Assembly: GCA_964403185.1 (NCBI GenBank)
Contig: CAYOFK010000045.1
Coordinates: forward strand, 1-17,817
Reading direction: 5' to 3'
Origin: CAYOFK01 sp964403185
Lineage (GTDB): Bacteria > Bacteroidota > Bacteroidia > Bacteroidales > VadinHA17
Length of the DNA: 17,817 nt
Part shown: one piece after another, positions 1 to 7,636 of the stretch
Layout of the letters: each line of letters starts with the position of its first letter
How positions within the stretch are numbered: the stretch's first letter is position 1
Program-made: the position numbers and the translations under genes
The notes under the pieces: generated by a model
Databases searched by the model: none
What the model was told of the DNA's origin: nothing
The model's input: only the letters and a program-made list of their open reading frames with translations

Positions 1-2
1 AA

Positions 3-1928
3 ATCACTGAGGTTGAACCGGAAGTTGAAATTGAAGATGCCGGAGATGAAAAACGGGACCTTCCCAAAAGTGTGCTTGCCGAAAACAAATGGACATTCAT
101 TAAAGCGGCTTCAGGTATTGTTCTTTTACTCACGGGGATAGTATTCGAGGAAAAGTTACACAGCACGCCTTTTCATTTTGCTGAATATCTGGTATTCGTA
201 ACAGCCTATCTGATTGCAGGGTGGAATGTTGTCGCCCTGGCCATAAAAAATATCATCAGGGGCCAGGTCTTTAACGAACATTTTCTCATGACTGTTGCCA
301 CCCTGGGGGCTTTTGCGATACATCAAATGCCCGAAGCTGTTGCGGTAATGTTGTTTTATATTGTCGGGGAACTGTTTCAGGATATCGCTGTGAACCGGTC
401 CCGGAGATCCATAAAATCACTTCTTGAAATAAAACCCGATTATGCAAACCTTAAACTCCACGGAGACATTAAAAGGGTTTCGCCGGAAGATGTGAATATT
501 GGAGACATTATAGTTGTAAAAGCAGGAGAAAAAATCCCTTTGGACGGACATGTTACCGGGGGCAATTCTTTTGTTGATACATCAGCCCTTACCGGGGAAA
601 GTGTCCCCCGGAAAATAGAAGTAAAGGGTGAAGTGCTGGCGGGTATGATCAATCAATCCGGTTTAATCACTGTTAAAGTTACCCGGCTTTTCGGGGAATC
701 TTCCATTGCGAAAATCCTTGAAATGGTGGAAAATGCTACTTCAAAAAAAGCTGAAACCGAAAAATTCATCACCACTTTTGCGAGATACTATACACCTGTA
801 GTTGTGTTTAGTTCCCTTCTGCTTGCTATCCTGCCCCCGCTTTTAATAGAAGGGGCAACTTTTAGCGACTGGATTTACAGGGCGTTGGTGGTGCTTGTTA
901 TTTCATGCCCCTGTGCACTCGTGATCAGCATTCCGCTTGGATACTTTGGAGGGATCGGCGGCGCTTCCCGCAGGGGCATTTTAGTGAAAGGTTCCAACTT
1001 TCTGGATGCGTTAACGCAAGTGAAAACCGTAGTGTTTGATAAAACAGGAACATTAACCAAAGGCGAATTCAAAGTTTCCGGGATCTCAACTTCAAACGGT
1101 TTCGATGAAGAAACTATTCTTGAATATGCTGCCTATGCTGAACACAATTCAAACCACCCCATAGCAAAATCCATATTCGAATCATACAACCGGAAAATCG
1201 ATAATTCCAGAATTAAGAACGTGGAAGAAATTTCAGGGCACGGGATTAAAGCCTGCATAGATGGAAAGGAAATATTCGTTGGAAATGACAGACTCCTTCA
1301 TAAAGAAAATATAGAACACGATAAATGCGAAGTGGAAGGAACCGTTGTCCATGTTGTTATTGAAAAAAAATATGCGGGCTATATCGTTATATCGGACAAC
1401 CTGAAAGACGATGCCATTGATGCCATTGAACAACTGAATAATAAGGGAATAAAAACAGTGATGCTCACCGGTGATAACAAATATGCTGCGGGAACATTTG
1501 CCCGGAAATTGGGTATCAATGAATATTATGCCGAGTTGCTTCCTGAAGACAAAGTTGAACATATTGAAAAACTATTGGGCAAAAAGAGTAAAGTCGCCTT
1601 TGTGGGTGACGGTATCAACGATGCCCCCGTGCTTGCCCGTGCCGATATAGGAATAGCCATGGGGGCCCTTGGTTCCGATGCGGCTATCGAAACCGCCGAT
1701 GTGGTTTTAATGACAGACTCCCCTTCAAAAGTGGCCGATGCAATAAATGTGGCTGCACGAACAAGAAAAATTGTCTGGCAAAACATTATTTTTGCCCTGG
1801 GTGTTAAATCGGCTTTTATAGTCCTGGGAATTTTTGGAATTGCCACTATGTGGGAAGCGGTGTTTGGCGACATGGGTGTGGCTTTGATTGCAATATTGAA
1901 TGCCACACGCGTATTAAAAGGGAAGTAG
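3..1928 (+). CDS. P1B-type heavy-metal-translocating ATPase (Zn/Cd/Pb type), 5' end cut off
   Basis: This inner-membrane pump uses ATP to export soft divalent cations, most likely Zn(II), Cd(II) or Pb(II). The frame is open to the first base of the window, so the gene starts upstream. The GTG at 72 is only an internal codon, and the visible codons before it encode an acidic linker (ITEVEPEVEIEDAGDE) such as often follows an N-terminal HMA domain. In order I see the actuator TGES (591-602), the metal-site CPC in a transmembrane helix (906-914), the phosphorylation motif DKTGT (1038-1052), the HP locus (1155-1160), MLTGDN, and the hinge GDGINDAP (1605-1628). The last helix carries an Asp (1869-1871) in GDMGVALIAILNATR, as in ZntA/CadA. 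Cu-type ATPases have a different signature there. The CPC context, SCPCALVISIPLGYFGG, is also Zn/Cd-like. The family is certain; the exact metal is inferred. Confidence 0.95.
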   Translation: MTEVEPEVEIEDAGDEKRDLPKSVLAENKWTFIKAASGIVLLLTGIVFEEKLHSTPFHFAEYLVFVTAYLIAGWNVVALAIKNIIRGQVFNEHFLMTVATLGAFAIHQMPEAVAVMLFYIVGELFQDIAVNRSRRSIKSLLEIKPDYANLKLHGDIKRVSPEDVNIGDIIVVKAGEKIPLDGHVTGGNSFVDTSALTGESVPRKIEVKGEVLAGMINQSGLITVKVTRLFGESSIAKILEMVENATSKKAETEKFITTFARYYTPVVVFSSLLLAILPPLLIEGATFSDWIYRALVVLVISCPCALVISIPLGYFGGIGGASRRGILVKGSNFLDALTQVKTVVFDKTGTLTKGEFKVSGISTSNGFDEETILEYAAYAEHNSNHPIAKSIFESYNRKIDNSRIKNVEEISGHGIKACIDGKEIFVGNDRLLHKENIEHDKCEVEGTVVHVVIEKKYAGYIVISDNLKDDAIDAIEQLNNKGIKTVMLTGDNKYAAGTFARKLGINEYYAELLPEDKVEHIEKLLGKKSKVAFVGDGINDAPVLARADIGIAMGALGSDAAIETADVVLMTDSPSKVADAINVAARTRKIVWQNIIFALGVKSAFIVLGIFGIATMWEAVFGDMGVALIAILNATRVLKGK

Positions 1929-1987
1929 GCCTTCACTCAGCACATACATCGGATGTTTGTAACCGGGTTTTGCATTCTATATGTATC

Positions 1988-1995
1988 TATCTTTG
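1988..1995 (+). promoter_or_regulatory. Bacteroidota -7 promoter box upstream of the DUF302 gene
   Basis: TATCTTTG matches the Bacteroidota sigma-ABfr -7 consensus TAnnTTTG exactly and is followed by GCAGAATCATG. A TTTTG lies at 1968-1972, but its spacing (15 bases) is shorter than the usual 19-21, so the -33 element is weak. Transcription would begin about 40 bases before the ATG at 2041, separating this unit from the ATPase gene. Confidence 0.5.
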
Positions 1996-2040
1996 CAGAA
2001 TCATGTATTTATCAATATCAAATATTAAACCATTTAAATT

Positions 2041-2430
2041 ATGAATTACTATTTCAGCAAAACACTTGAAAATTTGACTTTCGACGAAGTCATCCAAAAA
2101 GTTACAGAAGAACTTCAGAAAGAAGGTTTCGGCATCTTAACTGAAATCGACGTGCAGGCAACCCTCAGGAAAAAACTGGATGTTGATTTCAGGAAATACA
2201 GAATCCTTGGCGCCTGTAACCCGCCTTTTGCCTATAAAGCCCTGCAGGTGGAACCCAACATCGGGACCATGCTGCCATGCAATGTGGTTGTTATGGAAAC
2301 GGAAGATGGAAAAATCCTGGTTAGTGCAGTGGACCCGGCAGCCTCAATGATGGCTGTGGAAAATACTGAATTGAACTCTATTGCTGAGCAGATCCGGAAA
2401 AAACTGGAAAATGTAATGGCGAATCTATAA
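2041..2430 (+). CDS. DUF302 domain protein
   Basis: This 129-residue cytoplasmic protein belongs to the DUF302 family (PF03625), small alpha/beta proteins of unknown biochemical role often found near metal or sulfur genes. The body has the family pattern: an N-terminal helix (FDEVIQKVTEELQKEGFG), then IDVQATLRKKL, the core YRILGACNPPFAYKAL and LPCNVVVME. The two Cys, at residues 59 and 80, sit at positions where many family members also have Cys, so they could bind a metal or form a redox pair; that is inference. There is no signal peptide or membrane segment. The ATG at 2041 gives the full domain and follows an A/T-rich leader without a Shine-Dalgarno site, as is normal in this phylum. The gene lies between the ATPase and the metal-sensing regulator. 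Confidence 0.88.
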   Translation: MNYYFSKTLENLTFDEVIQKVTEELQKEGFGILTEIDVQATLRKKLDVDFRKYRILGACNPPFAYKALQVEPNIGTMLPCNVVVMETEDGKILVSAVDPAASMMAVENTELNSIAEQIRKKLENVMANL

Positions 2431-2584
2431 TATGAAAAACTTTCATTATCAGGGAGTATCGCAATTAAGCATGCATGCAAACCAGGGTCAATAGAATATA
2501 TCGTACCTATGGCACTCCACATGATTCATATGAAACAGACTGCAAATATAAAGATGATTTTCAGTTCTGCCATTTTACATTTAT

Positions 2585-2592
2585 TAACTTTG
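2585..2592 (+). promoter_or_regulatory. -7 promoter box directly before the regulator gene (possible leaderless start)
   Basis: TAACTTTG is an exact TAnnTTTG match and ends only four bases before the ATG at 2597. A start point about 5-8 bases after the box would fall at or just inside the start codon, which suggests a leaderless or nearly leaderless mRNA. No clear -33 TTG lies at the expected spacing; the nearest candidate is TTC at 2565-2567. Confidence 0.5.
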
Positions 2593-2596
2593 CAGA

Positions 2597-3169
2597 ATGG
2601 AAACCACAACCCTGCATATCAAAAATATGGTTTGCAACCGGTGCATCTGGGCGGTGCAACGCGAATTGAAAAGAATGGAGTTAAAGCCTTTATCGGTGGT
2701 GCTGGGCGAAGCAACTGTTGAGGGCCCGGTTGACGAAGAAACAGTTCATCAAATCGATCAGGCATTCCAAAAAATCGGTTTTGAATTGATCGATGACAAG
2801 AGAAGCCGGTTGATGGAAAAAATCAGGACAGAGGTGATTAATTACATCCATTACGACCATGAAATTAAAGGTCATGTGAATTTTTCAAACCACCTTTCAC
2901 GGGAATTAGGTTACGATTATTCCTACCTGAGTGGTCTTTTTTCTTCGGTGGAAGGCTTGACCATTGAGAAATATATTATTTTACAACGCATTGAAAAAGT
3001 AAAGGAATTATTGGTTTATGATGAACTGACATTAAGTGAAATTTCTTATCGTACAGGTTACAGCAGCGTACAACACCTTTCCCAACAGTTTAAAAAAACC
3101 ACCGGACTCACCCCTTCTCACTTTAAACGGATCAAAGAAAAAAAGCGCAGTTCCCTGGATGAGATATAA
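2597..3169 (+). CDS. AraC-family regulator with an N-terminal HMA-like metal-sensing domain
   Basis: This is a 190-residue transcription factor. Residues 1-67 look like a heavy-metal-associated fold: strand TLHIKNM, the metal loop MVCNRC with Cys13 and Cys16, then the helix IWAVQRELKRMEL, and a closing segment IDQAFQKIGFELI that matches the end of HMA domains. Residues 75-182 are an AraC/XylS DNA-binding domain with two helix-turn-helix units, around LSRELGYDYSYLSGLF and LSEISYRTGYSSVQHLSQQF, ending in the typical TGLTPSHFKR. The natural reading is that Cu(I), Ag(I) or Zn(II) bound by the CxxC changes DNA binding and controls the neighbouring ATPase and Cus genes. Related HMA-AraC proteins are common beside efflux operons in Bacteroidota, so the architecture is known; which metal it senses and which targets it controls is inferred. 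Confidence 0.9.
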   Translation: METTTLHIKNMVCNRCIWAVQRELKRMELKPLSVVLGEATVEGPVDEETVHQIDQAFQKIGFELIDDKRSRLMEKIRTEVINYIHYDHEIKGHVNFSNHLSRELGYDYSYLSGLFSSVEGLTIEKYIILQRIEKVKELLVYDELTLSEISYRTGYSSVQHLSQQFKKTTGLTPSHFKRIKEKKRSSLDEI

Positions 3170-3229
3170 AACAAAAAAGATATAAATCTTTTCCTGAATT
3201 TTATAAATCAATTCTTAATAATAAGTCTT

Positions 3230-3236
3230 TATTTTG
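3230..3236 (+). promoter_or_regulatory. imperfect -7-like box upstream of the HYC_CC_PP gene
   Basis: TATTTTG is one base short of TAnnTTTG and is followed by TTGCAGAATTG. The same GCAGAAT follows the boxes at 1988 and 2585. The box lies about 20 bases before the ATG at 3256. It is a weak match, supported mainly by its resemblance to the other two. Confidence 0.3.
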
Positions 3237-3255
3237 TTGCAGAATTGAAAAAAAA

Positions 3256-3672
3256 ATGTTCAAATTAATCAGTCATATTGCATTGTTGGTTTTAATTCTG
3301 TTGTCAGCAACAGGATTGACAATTAATATGCATTTTTGCCAGGATCAGTTATATGATTTTGCGCTGAGTGCCTCCGCGCATGATTGTTGCGGATCCGGCG
3401 GGCATGAAAAACATCACCCAATGGATTCTGAGATGGACAATACAGATCTTTGTGATGATGGAACCATAATGATTGAATCAACGGATGAATTTTTCATGCC
3501 GGCATATTCCTTCAACTTCGATGACATCCGTCAAATTGAATTGTTTTATCCAACTCATATATTAACCAATCAAAGCACAACCAATAGTGCTTTAAGCAAA
3601 CTGCTTGTTTCCAAGAAACCACCAACACCACAAAAGGTGGTGCTTTCTAAGATCCAGTCTTTCCTTATCTAA
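3256..3672 (+). CDS. HYC_CC_PP family small membrane/periplasmic protein
   Basis: This 138-residue protein starts with a hydrophobic segment (residues 5-21), which may be an anchor or an uncleaved signal. The rest is probably periplasmic. It shows the three marks that name the HYC_CC_PP family: a His-x-Cys at 26-28 (MHFC), a Cys-Cys pair at 44-45 (DCCGSGG), and Pro-Pro at 122-123 (KKPPTP). Between these is a His/Met/Asp-rich stretch (HEKHHPMDSEMDNTD) suited to metal binding. The family has no established biochemical role; in Bacteroidota it sits beside CusA/CzcA efflux genes, as here, where cusA begins 158 bases downstream. A role as a periplasmic copper-binding accessory is inference. The ATG at 3256 follows an A-run and a promoter-like motif. 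Confidence 0.8.
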   Translation: MFKLISHIALLVLILLSATGLTINMHFCQDQLYDFALSASAHDCCGSGGHEKHHPMDSEMDNTDLCDDGTIMIESTDEFFMPAYSFNFDDIRQIELFYPTHILTNQSTTNSALSKLLVSKKPPTPQKVVLSKIQSFLI

Positions 3673-3830
3673 ACCCTCTTCAGGGGTCTGTTTGGCTTGA
3701 TGCAAATAATTAAGTAATTTTCAACTCGTTTATTTTCAAAGTTTTACTTAAAATTCTGTCTGGCACTCACTTCGATTATCATTATTTCCACATCTGTAAC
3801 CAGTCATATAATACTTAACCGAAATTAATT

Positions 3831-6800
3831 ATGCTAAACAAAATCATCCGATTCTTCCTGGAGAACAAACTGGTGACCTTTCTGATGCTGTTTGTTTTTA
3901 TAGCATGGGGAATTGTTACCGCACCATTTACCTGGGAAACAGGATTTTTCCCCCGCGATCCGGTGCCAGTAGATGCCATTCCTGACATTGGTGAGAATCA
4001 ACAGATTGTATATACTGAATGGGCGGGGCAGTCTCCGCAGGATATAGAAGATCAAATCTCCTATCCCCTGACAACTGCTCTTTTGGGTATCCCAGGGGTG
4101 AAAGATATCAGAAGTAATTCCATTTTCGGTTTATCCAGCATCTATATCATTTTTGAGGAGGATATTGAGTTTTACTGGAGTCGTACACGCATATTGGAAA
4201 AACTCAATTCCCTGCCTTCGGGCACACTACCGGAAGAAGTAACCCCCGCCCTGGGTCCGGATGCTACTGCTCTCGGACAGGTTTACTGGTACACACTGGA
4301 AGGCCGTGATAAAGAGGGTAATCCGGCCGGGGGATGGGATCCGCATGAATTAAGGACCATACAGGATTTTTATGTGGGATACTCGCTAACTTCAGCCAAA
4401 GGTATAGCAGAGGTTGCCTCAATTGGCGGTTTTGTTAAGGAATACCAGGTGGATATCGATCCCAATGCCATGCGTGCACACGGTGTCACTGTTGCCCAGA
4501 TTATGGCAGCCGTTAAAAACAGCAACCTGGACATAGGAGCCAGGACCATTGAATTTAACAGGGCTGAGTATCTTGTCCGTGCACTGGGTTACATAAAAAC
4601 TCTTGAAGATCTAGAGGAAAGTGTTGTGACTGTACGCAACCACATACCCATAAGGATTAAGGATGTTGCAAAGGTGAATTTTGGACCGGCAACACGAAGA
4701 GGTGGATTGGATAAGGGAGGTGCCGAGGCGGTTGGCGGAGTGGTTGTAGCCAGGTATGGAGCGAATCCACTTGAAGCAATTAATAATGTAAAGGATAAAA
4801 TTGCCGAAATATCACCCGGCCTGCCAAGTAAGACACTGGATGACGGCACCGTCTCAAAGGTCACCATTGTTCCTTTTTACGACCGTACCGGATTGATAAA
4901 AGAGACATTGGGTACTCTGGAATCCGCCCTGACCGAGGAAGTGATCATAAGCATCATAGTGGTTATCATACTGATGTTAAGTCTGCAGGCCTCATTTCTC
5001 ATTTCGAGTCTGCTGCCTCTCGGGGTGCTTATGACATTCATCGTCATGAAACAGTTTGGGGTCGATGCTAATATTGTTGCACTTTCCGGTATAGCCATTG
5101 CCATTGGTGTGATGGTGGATGTGGGTGTAGTATTTACCGAAAATATCGTCAGGCATCTCGAAATGCCGGAAAACAAGGGGGCCCGGGGTAAAGAATTGCT
5201 TAATGTAATATATGAGGGGACAACAGAAGTAGCTACAGCAGTTATAACAGCTTTATTTACAACGGTAATAAGTTTCCTGCCTGTATTTGCAATGCAGGCT
5301 GCTGAGGGAAAACTGTTTAAACCCCTGGCCTTTACCAAGACATTTGCCATGATCTCGGCACTTATTATTGGTTTAATGATTATACCGGCCCTTGCCCATG
5401 TGGTGTTCTCCATCCGATTTGATAAGGTCAGGATAAAACGGATTTTCAATATCATATTAATAACTGCAGGCATCATCTTTATTATCGCCTTCAAAACCTG
5501 GCTTGCCTTTGTTTTGATCGCTTTCGGAATAAATGGTTTGCTGGAAAGCAAATGGCCTGAAAACAGAAAGCATTTTGTAAACTATATTAATATAGCCCTG
5601 GCACTTTTGGTTGTTCTGTATTTCCTTTCCATTGAGTGGATGCCATTGGGGGCACAGAGGAGTCTCTTCCTGAATATTCTTTTCGTAGTGATCCTGGTGG
5701 TTGTGGTACTCGGGTCTTTAATGAGCATTGTCAGGTATTATAAACCCATATTGAAATGGTGTCTTAACAACAAATGGAAATTCCTCAGTGTTCCTATTGG
5801 AATAACTTTACTTGGAATTATTATCTGGCAAGGTGTTGACAATATTTTTGGCTTCATGCCGGAGGGTATAAAACAAACCAAAGTCTGGCGGAGTGCTGAA
5901 AACACTTTCCCTGGCATTGGCAAGGAATTCATGCCAACCCTGGATGAAGGATCTTTTCTGTATATGCCGACAACCATGCCTCATTCCGGGATTGAAGAGA
6001 ATCTGGAGGTGATTGCCATGCTCGATAAAAAAGTCAATACCATCCCGGAAGTGGAAAATGTTGTAGGGAAATGGGGCCGCGTAAACTCAGCACTGGATCC
6101 TGCTCCCACATCCATGTATGAGAATTTAATTAATTATAAATCGGAATATATGTTGGATGAGAATGGGCATCGTATAAGATTTAAGGTTAATAAAGAAGGC
6201 GCCTTCCTGCTCAACGATGGAAGTATATATGATGCTGCTCAAGAAAGATTCCGCCCCATCTCAAAAGATGATCTGATCCCCGACAAAAAAGGTAAATATT
6301 TCCGACAGTGGAGGGATCATATCAAATCTACAGACGATATATGGAATGAAATCCTTTCTCATTCGAAAATACCGGGACTCACTTCTGCGCCTAAACTGCA
6401 GCCTATTCAAACCCGGTTGGTCATGTTACAGACAGGTATGAGAGCCCCAATGGGTATTAAGGTTTTCGGTCCGGACCTGGAGACCATTGAGAAAACCGGA
6501 TTTGCTCTGGAAAAATTCCTTAAGGAAGTACCAGGTATTGAGCCGATATCAGTATTTGCAGACAGGGTAGTAGGTAAGCCATACCTGGAAATAGATATTG
6601 ACAGAAAAGCCATCTCCAGGTACGGACTCACCATTAAGGATATGCAAATGCAGATCAGCACAGCCATTGGCGGTATGAAGCTGACCACGACAGTTGAAGG
6701 CAGGGAGCGATTCCCTGTCAGGGCAAGATATGCCCGTGAATTCAGGGACAACCCGGAAGATCTGAAGAAGGTTTTAATTCCAACTGCCACCGGTATCCAG

Positions 6801-7634
6801 GTTCCCCTGGGAGAACTGGCCAAGATCACATATATACGTGGTCCACAGCTGATAAAGAGCGAAAATACTTTCCTGAACGGGTATGTTATTTTTGATAAAA
6901 AGCCGGATTATGCTGAAGTTGATGTGGTCGAAAACGCCCAGGATTATCTGAATGAAAAAATTGAATCGGGAGAATTCATCGTACCGGCCGGAGTGAATTA
7001 CATTTTTACCGGCAACTATGAAAACCAGATCAGGGCCACAAAAAGACTGATGATCGTTGTTCCGATCTCCCTTATCATCATATTTCTTATCCTCTATTTT
7101 CAATTCAAGTCGGTTGTTACTTCTTCAATGATCTTCACCGGAATTTTTGTCGCTTTTTCAGGGGGATTCCTGATGCTGTGGCTTTTCAGTCAAAGCTGGT
7201 TTATGAACTTCAATTTTGGAGGAATGAACATGCGTGATCTTTTCCAGATGGGCACAATAAATATAAGTGTGGCCGTCTGGGTTGGATTTATAGCACTTTT
7301 TGGAATTGCCACGGATGATGGGGTGATTATGGGTACTTATCTGATGCAGGTTTTTCGAAAGAAACAGCCAGGAAGTGTTCCTGAAGTCAGAGATTCTGTT
7401 ATTGATGCCGGTAGTAAAAGAGTACGGCCGGCCATGATGACCGCTGCTACTACCATTATTGCCCTTATTCCGGTCTTGACTTCTACAGGAAAAGGATCTG
7501 ATATCATGGCCCCAATGGCCATACCCTTATTCGGAGGTATGATCATCCAGGTGATGACCATGTTTGTGGTTCCTGTTCTGTACAGTATGTGGCGGGAAAA
7601 ACAACTTCGCAGGACCCTAATAAAGAATGTGTAA
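3831..7634 (+). CDS. cusA: CusA-type Cu(I)/Ag(I) efflux RND pump with two insertions
   Basis: This is the inner-membrane proton-driven pump of a tripartite efflux complex. It is 1267 residues, against about 1047 for E. coli CusA. Landmarks are a first helix near 17-36, the porter motif VDAIPDIGENQQI near 46-58, and the TM4 proton-relay segment GIAIAIGVMVDVGVVFTEN starting at 420 (Asp430, Glu437). Comparing with the E. coli CusA sequence as I remember it, the copper-binding Met triad (Met573, Met623, Met672) aligns with Met712 (FLYMP), Met762 (APTSMYE) and Met865 (RLVMLQTG). This argues for Cu(I)/Ag(I) rather than Zn/Co. Two stretches are extra: about residues 530-645 with roughly three more hydrophobic segments, and about 52 residues of hydrophilic sequence after Met762. 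Long versions are common in Bacteroidota. The stop is 2 bases before cusC. Confidence 0.95.
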   Translation: MLNKIIRFFLENKLVTFLMLFVFIAWGIVTAPFTWETGFFPRDPVPVDAIPDIGENQQIVYTEWAGQSPQDIEDQISYPLTTALLGIPGVKDIRSNSIFGLSSIYIIFEEDIEFYWSRTRILEKLNSLPSGTLPEEVTPALGPDATALGQVYWYTLEGRDKEGNPAGGWDPHELRTIQDFYVGYSLTSAKGIAEVASIGGFVKEYQVDIDPNAMRAHGVTVAQIMAAVKNSNLDIGARTIEFNRAEYLVRALGYIKTLEDLEESVVTVRNHIPIRIKDVAKVNFGPATRRGGLDKGGAEAVGGVVVARYGANPLEAINNVKDKIAEISPGLPSKTLDDGTVSKVTIVPFYDRTGLIKETLGTLESALTEEVIISIIVVIILMLSLQASFLISSLLPLGVLMTFIVMKQFGVDANIVALSGIAIAIGVMVDVGVVFTENIVRHLEMPENKGARGKELLNVIYEGTTEVATAVITALFTTVISFLPVFAMQAAEGKLFKPLAFTKTFAMISALIIGLMIIPALAHVVFSIRFDKVRIKRIFNIILITAGIIFIIAFKTWLAFVLIAFGINGLLESKWPENRKHFVNYINIALALLVVLYFLSIEWMPLGAQRSLFLNILFVVILVVVVLGSLMSIVRYYKPILKWCLNNKWKFLSVPIGITLLGIIIWQGVDNIFGFMPEGIKQTKVWRSAENTFPGIGKEFMPTLDEGSFLYMPTTMPHSGIEENLEVIAMLDKKVNTIPEVENVVGKWGRVNSALDPAPTSMYENLINYKSEYMLDENGHRIRFKVNKEGAFLLNDGSIYDAAQERFRPISKDDLIPDKKGKYFRQWRDHIKSTDDIWNEILSHSKIPGLTSAPKLQPIQTRLVMLQTGMRAPMGIKVFGPDLETIEKTGFALEKFLKEVPGIEPISVFADRVVGKPYLEIDIDRKAISRYGLTIKDMQMQISTAIGGMKLTTTVEGRERFPVRARYAREFRDNPEDLKKVLIPTATGIQVPLGELAKITYIRGPQLIKSENTFLNGYVIFDKKPDYAEVDVVENAQDYLNEKIESGEFIVPAGVNYIFTGNYENQIRATKRLMIVVPISLIIIFLILYFQFKSVVTSSMIFTGIFVAFSGGFLMLWLFSQSWFMNFNFGGMNMRDLFQMGTINISVAVWVGFIALFGIATDDGVIMGTYLMQVFRKKQPGSVPEVRDSVIDAGSKRVRPAMMTAATTIIALIPVLTSTGKGSDIMAPMAIPLFGGMIIQVMTMFVVPVLYSMWREKQLRRTLIKNV

Positions 7635-7636
7635 AA

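Noticed and set aside
72..74. GTG as the start of the P-type ATPase
   Set aside because: The same frame is open to the window edge and encodes a plausible acidic linker, so the real start lies upstream and this GTG is an internal Val codon.
1944..1960. Short palindrome ACATC-G-GATGT after the ATPase
   Set aside because: The 1-base centre cannot form a loop and no T-run follows; it could be an operator half-site pair but nothing supports that.
1850..2044. Open frame of 64 codons overlapping the end of the ATPase
   Set aside because: It is out of frame with the conserved final helix of the ATPase and has no protein-like composition.
3674..3687. CCC/GGG hairpin after the HYC_CC_PP gene as a terminator
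   Set aside because: The stem is only about 4 bases and no convincing T-run follows.
4877..5551. Minus-strand open frame of 224 codons inside cusA
   Set aside because: It lies wholly opposite strongly conserved cusA sequence, and its translation shows no domain; long antisense frames are common opposite such genes.
7589..7636. Longer cusC start 16 codons upstream
   Set aside because: It would overlap cusA by 46 bases and place a polar stretch before an evident signal peptide that begins at 7637.
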